Assembly: GCA_017656265.1 (NCBI GenBank)
Contig: JACDOD010000001.1
Span: 62,001-126,000, forward strand
DNA length: 64,000 nt
Reading direction: 5' to 3'
Origin: Bacillaceae bacterium
Lineage (GTDB): Bacteria > Bacillota > Bacilli > Bacillales > Alkalibacillaceae
A program made the position numbers and the translations under genes. Positions 41,920 to 50,272 of the stretch are shown one piece after another. Each line of letters starts with the position of its first letter. Within the stretch, counting starts at the first letter, position 1. The notes beneath the pieces are model-generated. The model had not been told where the DNA came from, ran no database searches, and was given only the letters and a program-made list of their open reading frames with translations.

Positions 41920-42489
41920 TTAAAAAAACTTCTTTTTTCCCTGCTCTTCTTTCAAGATTTCCACAGCCTCACGGAACCTTTGGGAGTGGATAATCTCTCG
42001 TTCCCGCAAAAACTTTAAACCATCATTTAAGTCAGGATCATCTGATAAGTTGATAATCCACTGATAGGTGGCCCTTGCCTTTTCTTCGGCAGCGATATCC
42101 TCATACAAATCGGCAATTGGATCACCTTTTGCCTGAATATATTCAGCAGTCCATGGATTACCGGCAGCATTATGATAAAAGAGTGCTTTATCGTGATTCG
42201 CATAGTGAGGAGCCAGGCCGGCCTCTTTTAATTGTTCAGGGGTGGCATCTTTGGTGAGTTTATAAACCATCGTAGCAATCATTTCCAGGTGAGCAAATTC
42301 TTCGGTGCCGATATCCGTAAGCAAGCCAACCACTTTATCAGGTATGGAGTAACGCTGATTTAAGTAGCGCAAAGCAGCAGCGAGTTCCCCATCGGCTCCG
42401 CCGTATTGCTCAATTAAAAATTTAGCGAGCCTTGGGTTACATTGACTGACTCTAACCGGATATTGAAGTTTCTTTTCATAAAGCCACAT
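41920..42489 (-). CDS. cotJC: Spore coat protein CotJC (manganese catalase family)
   Basis: CotJC is an inner-coat protein related to di-manganese catalases. The 189-residue sequence shows the ferritin-like metal sites in GTEEFAHLEMIATM and DLYEDIAAEEKARATYQW. Third gene of the cotJABC operon. The end WLYEKKLQYPVRV at the N terminus is family-typical. Whether it has catalase activity here is not shown. Its stop lies next to the bidirectional hairpin at 41879. Confidence 0.93.
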   Translation of the reverse strand: MWLYEKKLQYPVRVSQCNPRLAKFLIEQYGGADGELAAALRYLNQRYSIPDKVVGLLTDIGTEEFAHLEMIATMVYKLTKDATPEQLKEAGLAPHYANHDKALFYHNAAGNPWTAEYIQAKGDPIADLYEDIAAEEKARATYQWIINLSDDPDLNDGLKFLREREIIHSQRFREAVEILKEEQGKKKFF

Positions 42490-42519
42490 TTTTCAATACT
42501 CCCACCTTTCAACATTTTC

Positions 42520-42780
42520 TTAAACCTGCCATGGCCATGGCGTATCATCCCAGGTCCACGGATATCCAGAATAACTCTGGTATTGCAGCAGTGGGCCAAA
42601 CTGCTTTTCAAATTCCTTTTTCAGTTTTTTGCTCTGTCTGGCATAATAGTTGTACTGCTGAATGGCTTCCTTGTCTGTTGGATGCGTATCTAAATAAAGA
42701 GTGAGTTCAACCAGGACAAAATCAACTGCCTGAATTTCTTCTAACATACTGTAGTATTCAGGCGGCATGGTTTTATTCAC
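42520..42780 (-). CDS. cotJB: Spore coat protein CotJB
   Basis: An 86-residue spore coat component. It has a helical N-terminal half (YYSMLEEIQAVDFVLVELTLYLDTHPTDKEAIQQYNYY) and ends in a tryptophan- and tyrosine-rich tail with PWTW and PWPW. It overlaps cotJA by eight bases. Gene order JA-JB-JC is conserved in Bacillus and Clostridium spore formers. Confidence 0.93.
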   Translation of the reverse strand: MNKTMPPEYYSMLEEIQAVDFVLVELTLYLDTHPTDKEAIQQYNYYARQSKKLKKEFEKQFGPLLQYQSYSGYPWTWDDTPWPWQV

Positions 42781-42997
42781 GTGTCATCTCCTCCTTTCCT
42801 TTCCCGGGATAAGGACTGTAAAATATCGGCCAAAGGGTTCCATGTGCTAAAGCTTCTCGAGGACTAAACTGGGGAAGTGATGGTGGCTGAAATCCGATAT
42901 AAAGGTTGGGTGGGGTGCGATAGCTTTTCACTTTCATCGGCGGGCAGGGATCAAAGGGACTGATGTATGGGTGATAATATTTAACGAGCGAATACAA
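42773..42997 (-). CDS. cotJA: Spore coat protein CotJA
   Basis: First gene of the cotJ operon; a 74-residue, proline- and tyrosine-rich coat-associated protein with MYSLVKYYHPYISPFDPCPP and the conserved GTLWPIFYSPYP. It needs CotJC for assembly in B. subtilis. The start is TTG 42997, with GAGGAGGAAG about eight bases upstream on the minus strand. Confidence 0.88.
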   Translation of the reverse strand: MYSLVKYYHPYISPFDPCPPMKVKSYRTPPNLYIGFQPPSLPQFSPREALAHGTLWPIFYSPYPGKGKEEMTRE

Positions 42998-43038
42998 AAC
43001 GTTTCTTCCTCCTCTCAGCCAAAAAATTGTGTCAGTTT

Positions 43039-43068
43039 ATTTGTATGTCTGGAAATCTTGTCTAATTC
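43039..43068 (-). promoter_or_regulatory. Candidate sigma-E promoter of cotJ
   Basis: On the minus strand CATACAAAT (43039-43047) matches the sigma-E -10 apart from one base. GAATTA (43063-43068) lies 15 bp upstream in the -35 place but is not a strong match. cotJ is sigma-E dependent in B. subtilis. Confidence 0.45.
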
Positions 43069-43151
43069 AATCTCTGCTTTTAATAAAAAAGCAGGGAAAA
43101 ATAACCCTCTGTCGAAATAGTTAAATATAAAGATGAAATGGGGTGAAGGGC

Positions 43152-43787
43152 TTGTTTGTAAAAAGTATTATGATACCAGCACATAGTTGTTTAAAGGCAA
43201 ATACTTCTGAAAAACTGAGAGATGTGCTAAACAGACTAAAAAAACACGAAATCACCAGCATGCCTGTATTGGACGGAGATCAATTTTCCGGTATGATTTC
43301 TGAACCAATGATTTATAAACGTTTCTTTGAGAGTTCCATTAACAGTAAAGAAGATTTTTTAGCTAATACTAGTGCTGCTGACATCATGGAACATAAGGGA
43401 CTGTATATCAGAGATGATGAGGTGTTTGAGAAGACGCTGACATCGTTTAAAGGATTTCCAATTTTGGCTGTGGTCGATGATCAGCATAAATTATTGGGTA
43501 TTGTCACGCGTTTTGATGTTCTTGAACAGTTTGAAAGCGCATTTGGCTTGAGGAAGAAAGGCGTACGAATTGCCTTTACTTCTACAGAATCTGAGGGACG
43601 CATTGCAAAGGTTGCTGAATTGTTAAAGCAATACCATGAAAATGTGATTTCACTGGCAACATTTGACGAGTCCGATAAACTCGCAAGGCGTATTGTATTA
43701 AAGATCGATAAAAAAAATAATGTTGATAAATTTATTAACAGATTGGAAAAAGCAGGTTTTCGGATTTTAAGTGTAAAAGAGATGTAA
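43152..43787 (+). CDS. CBS-domain pair protein with C-terminal ACT-like domain
   Basis: A 211-residue soluble protein. Two CBS motifs occupy about residues 1-130 (MIPAHSCLKANTSEKLRDVLNRL and a second ending LGIVTRFDVLEQF); they usually bind adenine nucleotides. The last 75 residues (VRIAFTSTESEGRIAKVAELLKQYHENVISLATF) look like an ACT-type ligand domain. I prefer TTG 43152 because GGGGTGA ends five bases before it; a GTG at 43143 is possible. It lies divergent to cotJ. The effector and output are unknown. Confidence 0.75.
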   Translation: MFVKSIMIPAHSCLKANTSEKLRDVLNRLKKHEITSMPVLDGDQFSGMISEPMIYKRFFESSINSKEDFLANTSAADIMEHKGLYIRDDEVFEKTLTSFKGFPILAVVDDQHKLLGIVTRFDVLEQFESAFGLRKKGVRIAFTSTESEGRIAKVAELLKQYHENVISLATFDESDKLARRIVLKIDKKNNVDKFINRLEKAGFRILSVKEM

Positions 43788-43815
43788 CGGGTAAAAATAG
43801 AAATAGGTAATGATC

Positions 43816-43858
43816 AGCCATTGCTCAAAAAAATAAAAGAGCAATGGCTTATTTTTAT
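43816..43858 (+). terminator. Terminator after the CBS gene
   Basis: AGCCATTGCTC (43816-43826) pairs perfectly with GAGCAATGGCT (43839-43849), followed by a T-rich tail. Confidence 0.88.
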
Positions 43859-43872
43859 TCTAAACTGAGGGA

Positions 43873-43895
43873 GAAATTTGATATAATGAAATTTC
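43873..43895 (+). promoter_or_regulatory. Extended -10 promoter inside a palindrome
   Basis: TGATATAAT (43879-43887) is an extended -10. It lies inside the inverted repeat GAAATTT (43873-43879) and AAATTTC (43889-43895). Such an arrangement would let a bound protein block RNA polymerase. The next gene, ypbH, starts 118 bp downstream, and nothing else is evident between them. Confidence 0.5.
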
Positions 43896-44012
43896 AAAGT
43901 CAGCTAAATCAATATTGGAAAAATAAAAAAATACAAATACAACCATTGTCATGCAACTTTCATCTTTTTAGAATCATAAGCTAATGGTAAGAGGTTAAAT
44001 GGGGGTGTTACC

Positions 44013-44582
44013 ATGCGGCTGGAACGCCTTGGTGAAAATAAATTCAAGATTTTCGTTACATTTGATGATTTGAAGGAAAGAGGGTTTACAAGAGAAGACA
44101 TATGGCACAACCTTCCGAAAGCCCATCAGTTGTTTCAAGAAATGCTGTTTGAAGCAAGCGATGAGCTGGGAATTGACTTAGATGGAATACTTATGGTAAA
44201 GGTACACCTGCTGCAGGCTCAGGGAATGCTCATTGTAGTTACACAGGACGATGATGTTGTTGATGATGAATATATTGAGATGAAAGTAACATTGGATGAG
44301 AGCAAAGAGTTTATTTTTTTATTCCCATCGTTTGAAGCCATTATTCAGGCTTGTAAAACCCTTGATCATATAGGGATGACAGGGGGAAGCCTATACCATC
44401 TGAATGATGAATATTATATGCAGTTCACAGAGAAAGATTTGACAGATATGAATAAAGAAAATGTGATTGCCATATTGTCTGAGTTTTCTTCACCGAGCAC
44501 GGTTACATCTTTTCGATTGCGGGAATATGGCAAGGTGATTATAGAAGATAAGGCAGTTAAACAAATCGTTTCTTACTTTTAA
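44013..44582 (+). CDS. ypbH: MecA-family adaptor YpbH
   Basis: YpbH (MecB) is the paralogue of MecA, an adaptor that brings substrates to the ClpC ATPase. The 189-residue protein has the N-terminal substrate-recognition domain (MRLERLGENKFKIFVTFDDLKERG) and the C-terminal ClpC-interacting domain beginning near KEFIFLFPSFEAIIQACKTL. The acidic linker between them is short. It corresponds in position to ypbH beside gudB in B. subtilis. Confidence 0.9.
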   Translation: MRLERLGENKFKIFVTFDDLKERGFTREDIWHNLPKAHQLFQEMLFEASDELGIDLDGILMVKVHLLQAQGMLIVVTQDDDVVDDEYIEMKVTLDESKEFIFLFPSFEAIIQACKTLDHIGMTGGSLYHLNDEYYMQFTEKDLTDMNKENVIAILSEFSSPSTVTSFRLREYGKVIIEDKAVKQIVSYF

Positions 44583-44626
44583 TTTTGCAATTATATATTG
44601 TTTGATGAAGAGATAGGAGAGTGTTA

Positions 44627-45562
44627 ATGACAATGAAAATAGCGGTGTTATACGGTGGAACCTCCGGGGAAAGGGAAGTGTCCATTTCATCAGGAAAGGG
44701 AATTATCAAAGCACTTGAGGCAAATGGCCATGAAGTGATTGGAATTGATTTTAATCCTGAGCAGCTTGATCAAATAATAAATCTTGATGTGGATCTTGTG
44801 TTTATCGGCTTACATGGAAAATTGGGGGAAGACGGAAAACTCCAGGGTCTGTTAGATATGCTTCATATACCTTATGTAGGGTCGGGTGTTTTAGCTTCAG
44901 CTCTTGCCATGGATAAATCAAAGGCGAAAAAGCTTTTTGCACAAAATGGAATTCCAACTGCTGACAGTATGACTTATTCTGTACAAGATAATCATGACCG
45001 TGATACGCTGATCAAACAAATTTTGAATCATTTTGAATTGCCTTTTGTTGTCAAGCCTAATCAGGAAGGTTCAACACTGGGGCTGACGATAGTGAAACAA
45101 GAGGATGAGCTTCTAAAGGCACTGGAAGAAGCTTTTAAACATGATGATGACATTATTGTTGAAGAATATATAAAAGGAAGAGAGGTAACGGTTGCAGTAT
45201 TAGGTGAGAAGGGGAATGAAAAAGCCTTGCCTGTAATCGAAATCGTCCCTAAAAATGAATATTATGATTATGAATCGAAATACTCTCCAGGAGGCAGTGA
45301 ACATATTGTTCCAGCCAGGATCAGTGAAGAATTAACAAAAAAATTGCAGGATTATTCGGTTAGAGCCCATCAGCTCCTTGGATGCGAGGTGTATTCAAGG
45401 GTTGATTTTATTATCAATGATGACGGAAAGCCTTATATTCTTGAGGTCAATACCCTTCCTGGCATGACTCCAACCAGTTTGTTCCCGGATGCTGCCCGGG
45501 CAATCGGAATGACCTATGAAGAAATGATAGAAAAATTTGTTCAGTTGTCATTGAAAAATTAA
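44627..45562 (+). CDS. ddl: D-alanine-D-alanine ligase
   Basis: Joins two D-alanines for peptidoglycan precursors. The 311-residue ATP-grasp enzyme has the N-terminal VLYGGTSGEREVS, the ATP-binding glycine loop in NQEGSTLGLT, and the C-terminal EVNTLPGMTPTSLFPDAARAIG. The residue after the conserved EVNT is Leu, and no sign of a D-lactate ligase is seen. It is shorter than the 350-residue form typical of B. subtilis Ddl and resembles the DdlB class. ATG 44627 lies five bases after GGAGAG; ATG 44633 is possible. B. subtilis has no ddl at this location. Confidence 0.93.
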   Translation: MTMKIAVLYGGTSGEREVSISSGKGIIKALEANGHEVIGIDFNPEQLDQIINLDVDLVFIGLHGKLGEDGKLQGLLDMLHIPYVGSGVLASALAMDKSKAKKLFAQNGIPTADSMTYSVQDNHDRDTLIKQILNHFELPFVVKPNQEGSTLGLTIVKQEDELLKALEEAFKHDDDIIVEEYIKGREVTVAVLGEKGNEKALPVIEIVPKNEYYDYESKYSPGGSEHIVPARISEELTKKLQDYSVRAHQLLGCEVYSRVDFIINDDGKPYILEVNTLPGMTPTSLFPDAARAIGMTYEEMIEKFVQLSLKN

Positions 45563-45631
45563 GGAAAGGTCATTATAATGAAAACGCTTACTTTTTATCT
45601 AAAAATTAATTAGAAATTTAGCATTTATTTG

Positions 45632-45659
45632 TTGCATATTCTTATTGAACGTGTATACT
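45632..45659 (+). promoter_or_regulatory. Candidate sigma-A promoter of gudB
   Basis: TTGCAT at 45632-45637 and TATACT at 45654-45659, spaced by 16 bp. It lies 58 bp before the gudB start. Confidence 0.6.
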
Positions 45660-45716
45660 ATTTTCTGAAAGCAAGGAATCATATGTAGTTATTGATTATT
45701 CATAGGAGGTAAGTTC

Positions 45717-46997
45717 ATGGTAGCCGATAAACCAGCAGATTCAACCAATGAAAACAATGATTGCAACGATGTTTTATTGTCAACTCAAACCGTAATTCGT
45801 CAAGCTCTGGATAAGCTTGGTTATCCAGAAGAGGTATATGAATTATTGCGTGAACCTCTTCGGTTATTGAGCGTCAGAATTCCAGTCCGAATGGACGATG
45901 GAAGTGTGAAAGTATTTACAGGCTACCGCGCACAGCACAATGATGCAGTAGGTCCTACTAAAGGCGGTGTGCGTTTCCATCCGGATGTAACTGAAAATGA
46001 AGTAAAAGCCTTATCCATCTGGATGAGTTTAAAAGCAGGCATTGTAGATTTGCCGTATGGTGGGGGTAAAGGCGGTATTGTGTGTGACCCTCGCGAAATG
46101 TCGTTTCGTGAGCTGGAGCGGCTCAGCCGAGGTTATGTAAGAGCAATCAGTCAGATTGTTGGTCCTACTAAAGATATTCCGGCGCCGGACGTATTCACAA
46201 ACTCCCAGATTATGGCCTGGATGATGGATGAATACAGCCGTATTGACGAATTTAATAACCCAGGATTTATTACAGGAAAACCACTGGTACTTGGCGGATC
46301 ACACGGGAGAGAATCTGCTACTGCAAAAGGTGTAACAATTTGTATTGAAGAAGCTGCTAAAAAGCGTGGCATTGACTTAAAAGGAGCCCGGGTGATTGTA
46401 CAGGGCTTTGGTAACGCAGGAAGTTATCTGTCTAAATTTATGCATGATGCCGGTGCAAAGGTTATTGCGATATCTGATGCCTATGGGGCATTATATGACC
46501 CGGATGGCCTGGATATTGATTACCTGCTTGACCGCCGGGATAGTTTTGGTACTGTAACCAAATTGTTTAAAAATACAATTTCAAATAAAGAAATGCTTGA
46601 GCTGGACTGTGACATATTGGTGCCAGCTGCCATCGAAAATCAAATTACAAAGGAAAATGCTAACAATATAAAAGCAGAGATTGTAGTAGAAGCAGCCAAC
46701 GGGCCTACAACCCTGGAGGCTACCAAAATCCTGACGGAGCGGGGAATCCTGCTTGTGCCTGACGTGCTGGCCTCTTCAGGCGGTGTAACTGTATCTTATT
46801 TTGAGTGGGTACAAAATAATCAGGGTTACTACTGGACAGAGGAAGAAGTGGAAGAGAAACTTCGAAAAGTAATGGTAAAAGCATTTAATAATGTATATAA
46901 CACATCTAAAACCCGAAATATTGATATGCGCCTTGCCGCTTATATGGTTGGTGTACGCAAAATGGCGGAAGCATCCCGTTTCCGCGGCTGGATTTAA
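45717..46997 (+). CDS. gudB: NAD-type glutamate dehydrogenase GudB
   Basis: GudB deaminates glutamate to 2-oxoglutarate. The 426-residue protein has PTKGGVRFHPDV, the catalytic lysine in LPYGGGKGGIV, the Rossmann motif VQGFGNAG and the C-terminal RGWI. The B. subtilis 168 gene is silent because of a 9-bp duplication in the active-site region. Here the sequence reads NEVKALSIWMSLKAGI without that duplication, so the enzyme should be active. ATG 45717 follows AGGAGGT. Confidence 0.95.
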   Translation: MVADKPADSTNENNDCNDVLLSTQTVIRQALDKLGYPEEVYELLREPLRLLSVRIPVRMDDGSVKVFTGYRAQHNDAVGPTKGGVRFHPDVTENEVKALSIWMSLKAGIVDLPYGGGKGGIVCDPREMSFRELERLSRGYVRAISQIVGPTKDIPAPDVFTNSQIMAWMMDEYSRIDEFNNPGFITGKPLVLGGSHGRESATAKGVTICIEEAAKKRGIDLKGARVIVQGFGNAGSYLSKFMHDAGAKVIAISDAYGALYDPDGLDIDYLLDRRDSFGTVTKLFKNTISNKEMLELDCDILVPAAIENQITKENANNIKAEIVVEAANGPTTLEATKILTERGILLVPDVLASSGGVTVSYFEWVQNNQGYYWTEEEVEEKLRKVMVKAFNNVYNTSKTRNIDMRLAAYMVGVRKMAEASRFRGWI

Positions 46998-47024
46998 ACA
47001 GTTATCGGTTGATAATTTATTTCG

Positions 47025-47060
47025 CATCTCCTATCATGTTACTGGTAGGAGATGTTTTTT
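47025..47060 (+). terminator. gudB terminator
   Basis: CATCTCCTA (47025-47033) pairs with TAGGAGATG (47046-47054), 12-base loop, T6 tail. Confidence 0.9.
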
Positions 47061-47155
47061 ATTGCTGCAGACATAGGTATGTTCAAGCGACAGACGGATG
47101 CTTTGATACATAGAATAATTAAGGTGTTTTTTCACAAATACAGGGAGTGAAGGTC

Positions 47156-48136
47156 ATGAAAACAGAAGATGTTATTATTGTCGGTGCTGGACCATGCGGT
47201 TTATCAGCAGCTATTGAACTTCAGAAAAAAGGAATTAATCCTCTCCTGATTGAAAAAGGAAATGTAGCTCATTCCATTTATCGATATCCGACCCACCAAA
47301 CTTTTTTTAGCTCAAGTGAAAAATTAGAAATCGGAGGATTTCCATTTATTACCGAAAGGCAGAAGCCTGTAAGAAATGAGGCACTTACCTATTACCGAAC
47401 TGTGGCCGATCGGTCAAACCTGAGAATTAATGCATATGAAAAAGTACTGCGGGTTGAAAAAGAAGAAGATCAGTTTTTAATATTTACGAAAAAGCGTACA
47501 GGTGAACAGGAAATCTATCAGGCGAATGATGTGGTTATTGCCACAGGCTATTATGACCATCCGAATATGCTAAATATTCCCGGGGAAGAACTGGATAAAG
47601 TCAGCCATTACTTTAAAGAAGCGCATCCGTTTTTTGATAAGAATGTGGTGGTCATAGGGGGGAAAAACTCAGCCGTGGATGCTGCCCTTGAGCTGGTTAA
47701 GGCAGGTGCAAGAGTGACGGTTATATATCGGGGAAGCGAGTATTCTCCAAGCATTAAGCCCTGGATTTTGCCCCAGTTCGATTCACTGATTCAAAAGGAT
47801 ATTGTAAACATGGAGTTTAATGCCCGGGTAACGAAAATTACCGAACATCATGTCTATTATCAAAAAGATGGCGAAGAAAAAGTCATTCCAAATGATTACG
47901 TATTTGCAATGACGGGCTATCACCCAGATCACAGCTTTTTGACAAAGATGGGTGTATCCATTGATCCTGAAACCGGACGTCCATTTTTTAATGAGGAAAC
48001 AATGGAAACAAACGTGGAAGGAATCTACATTGCTGGAGTAATTGCAGCAGGAAACAATAATAATGAGATTTTTATTGAGAATGGTCGGTTTCACGGAGAA
48101 CTGATTGCATCTTCCATATACAATAAACGGAACTAA
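47156..48136 (+). CDS. ypdA: Bacillithiol disulfide reductase YpdA
   Basis: YpdA uses NADPH to reduce oxidised bacillithiol in Firmicutes. The 326-residue flavoprotein has the FAD motif IIVGAGPCGLSAAIELQ at the N terminus, the NADPH motif VVIGGKNSAVDAAL near residue 165, and the FAD-binding GIYIAGVIAAGNNNNEIF near the end. It lacks a redox CxxC, as in the family. I start at ATG 47156, about five bases after GGGAGTGA; a GTG at 47147 lies inside that site. Confidence 0.92.
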   Translation: MKTEDVIIVGAGPCGLSAAIELQKKGINPLLIEKGNVAHSIYRYPTHQTFFSSSEKLEIGGFPFITERQKPVRNEALTYYRTVADRSNLRINAYEKVLRVEKEEDQFLIFTKKRTGEQEIYQANDVVIATGYYDHPNMLNIPGEELDKVSHYFKEAHPFFDKNVVVIGGKNSAVDAALELVKAGARVTVIYRGSEYSPSIKPWILPQFDSLIQKDIVNMEFNARVTKITEHHVYYQKDGEEKVIPNDYVFAMTGYHPDHSFLTKMGVSIDPETGRPFFNEETMETNVEGIYIAGVIAAGNNNNEIFIENGRFHGELIASSIYNKRN

Positions 48137-48184
48137 TGTTTGTGTAACATTTGTAGAAAAAACATATTCTGAGGAGAGAACGTA

Positions 48185-49141
48185 ATGAAAAAAGTAGTAT
48201 TATTGACCACTGGAGGTACGATAGCCAGTGCTCCTAATCAGGAATCAGGAAAATTAACATCAGGTGCATTAAGCGGAGAAGAGCTTGCTTCACTTTGTGA
48301 TCTTCCTGATGACATCGATATAAGGGTTGAGTCGGTTTTTCAAAAGCCGAGCATGCACATAACCCTTGATAATCTCATTTACTTAAAAGAACGAATTGAG
48401 CATCACTTTCAGGCTAAAGATGTAGATGGTGTGGTGGTGACACATGGTACGGATACGCTTGAAGAGACGGCTTATTTTTTAGATTTAACTGTTCAGGATG
48501 ACCGTCCTGTAATTGTAACGGGTTCCCAGCGTTCACCAGGTGACCTGGGCAGTGATGTCTATATTAATTTGCGTCATGCCATATATTCTGCCTGCAGCAG
48601 AGATTTAAGGGGAATCGGGACTGTTGTTGTGTTTAATGAGCGAATATTTGCTGCTAAATATGTAAAAAAAGAACATGCCTCCAATATTCAGGGATTTAAT
48701 TCCTTTGGCTTCGGATATCTGGGGATCATCGATAATGATGAGGTATTTGTGTACCAGAAGCCTGTAAAGCGTGAAATCTTTTCCATTAAAAAGCGTCTTC
48801 CGAGGGTGGATATTATAAAATGTTATTTAAATGCGGATGGAACGTTTATTAAAGCAGCCAGAGAAAACGGGGCGGAGGGAATTATTCTGGAAGGAGTCGG
48901 ACGGGGACAGGTTTCTCCTCAGATGATGGATGAAATAGATGTTTGTATTAAAGAAGGAATAAAAGTTATTATTACCACAAGCTCTGAAGAAGGAGCGGTG
49001 TATACAACGTATGACTACCAGGGTAGTGCATATGATCTTGTTAATAAAGGGGTTTTACTAGGAAGCGACTATGACAGCAAAAAAGCTCGAATTAAGCTCG
49101 CTGTTATGATGGCATCTGATGTAACCGAATATCGTTTTTGA
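48185..49141 (+). CDS. ansA: L-asparaginase
   Basis: Hydrolyses asparagine to aspartate and ammonia. The 318-residue protein has the first active-site threonine in LLTTGGTIAS near residue 11 and the second set in VVTHGTDTLEETAYF near residue 90. There is no signal peptide, so it is cytoplasmic. ATG 48185 follows GAGGAGAG. It is adjacent to ypdA, and a terminator follows. Grouping with gudB suggests amino-acid degradation, but shared control is not shown. Confidence 0.93.
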   Translation: MKKVVLLTTGGTIASAPNQESGKLTSGALSGEELASLCDLPDDIDIRVESVFQKPSMHITLDNLIYLKERIEHHFQAKDVDGVVVTHGTDTLEETAYFLDLTVQDDRPVIVTGSQRSPGDLGSDVYINLRHAIYSACSRDLRGIGTVVVFNERIFAAKYVKKEHASNIQGFNSFGFGYLGIIDNDEVFVYQKPVKREIFSIKKRLPRVDIIKCYLNADGTFIKAARENGAEGIILEGVGRGQVSPQMMDEIDVCIKEGIKVIITTSSEEGAVYTTYDYQGSAYDLVNKGVLLGSDYDSKKARIKLAVMMASDVTEYRF

Positions 49142-49149
49142 CAGATCGG

Positions 49150-49176
49150 GGCTGCTTATTCAAAGTGGCCTTTTTT
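49150..49176 (+). terminator. ansA terminator
   Basis: GGCTGCTT (49150-49157) pairs with AAGTGGCC (49163-49170) with two wobble pairs, followed by T6. Confidence 0.7.
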
Positions 49177-49347
49177 CAGCTGTTAAACGTTTCATTCCCC
49201 GGTTATTTTATTTTTGCTGAGCATATGTATGAATCATATCTGGTTTTATAAACATTTCCTTTCCTGTAAACCCTCATCCGTATTTCTTTTCTACTATAAT
49301 AATGATACCATTAAACTAAAGAATGCCATTGAAAGGGGAGAAAACCG

Positions 49348-50031
49348 TTGATTAGCTTGATATCGGCAGGCATTGCTCCAGGCGTTGCCTTGCTCGCTTT
49401 TTTTTATTTGAAGGATCGCTTTAACAGTGAGCCTCTTTCAATGGTGCTTCGCTCATTTGTAGCTGGTGGGCTTTTGGTATTTCCGATTATGTTTTTGGAA
49501 TATACTCTTGCCATAGAAGGTATTGGACAGACCCCTTTTGTAAAATCTTTTTTCATTACAGGATTGTTAGAAGAATTTTTTAAATGGTTTATATTTTTAT
49601 ATACCGTTTACAAACATATATATTTTGACGAACATTATGATGGGATTGTTTATGGTGCATCCATCAGTCTTGGGTTTGCAACGGTGGAAAACCTGTTATA
49701 TTTAATTGCTAATGGGATCGAATATGCTTTTGGGAGAGCTATATTTCCTGTTTCTTCCCATGCATTGTTCGGGGTTATTATGGGATATTATTTCGGTAAG
49801 TCTAAGTTCATTCATAAACATCCAAAACGAATGATTGCCCTGGCTATTTTCTTTCCTGCTGTTTTGCATGGATTATACGACTTTCTGCTGTCCACCGTTA
49901 CAAGCAACTGGCTATATGTAATGGTGCCTTTTATGGTTGTTTTGTGGATTATCGCCTTGAGAAAAGTCAAATTAGCCAACCAATCTAAAAAGCTGGTTTA
50001 TCTTGATCAAAAGAAGGAATGGACAGGATGA
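49348..50031 (+). CDS. prsW: Intramembrane protease PrsW
   Basis: PrsW makes the first cut in the anti-sigma factor RsiW, releasing sigma-W. The 227-residue protein has about seven membrane helices and the family motifs EEFFKW (near residue 75), ENLLYL (near 110), and the histidines SHALFG and LHGLYDF. TTG 49348 is the start, seven bases after AAGGGGAG. In B. subtilis the gene also lies beside the ypdA-sleB group. Confidence 0.93.
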   Translation: MISLISAGIAPGVALLAFFYLKDRFNSEPLSMVLRSFVAGGLLVFPIMFLEYTLAIEGIGQTPFVKSFFITGLLEEFFKWFIFLYTVYKHIYFDEHYDGIVYGASISLGFATVENLLYLIANGIEYAFGRAIFPVSSHALFGVIMGYYFGKSKFIHKHPKRMIALAIFFPAVLHGLYDFLLSTVTSNWLYVMVPFMVVLWIIALRKVKLANQSKKLVYLDQKKEWTG

Positions 50032-50098
50032 TGGATTGACAACACTGAACATAAGGTCAGTAACATGTGAATAGTAGTTAACACACACCCTGCTGATG

Positions 50099-50150
50099 TT
50101 ACCTGCATGCCAAATGTTGATAATAGGTCTGACATTTGAGATGCAGGTAA
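50099..50150 (+). other. Two-part hairpin between prsW and sleB
   Basis: TTACCTGCAT (50099-50108) and ATGCAGGTAA (50141-50150) pair perfectly. Inside, CAAATGT (50111-50117) and ACATTTG (50132-50138) continue the stem. A T-run appears nine bases later (50159-50166), too far for a standard terminator but not excluded. The 241-bp gap shows no convincing sigma-G promoter for sleB; TGAATA at 50068 lacks a partner. Confidence 0.6.
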
Positions 50151-50272
50151 ATTGGCAGTTTTTTTTATGTTCGGCCTTTTGCAGCGATTTTCGTGGGATG
50201 CATAAAAAATTTGATTCGGCAAATCTTATAAAAGACATATCACTCTTGTTTATTTTTCAGGAGGAATTATCA

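Noticed and set aside
50068-50230. Sigma-G promoter for sleB at TGAATA (50068) or TGCATA (50199)
   Set aside because: Neither has a CATANTA-like -10 at 17-18 bp.
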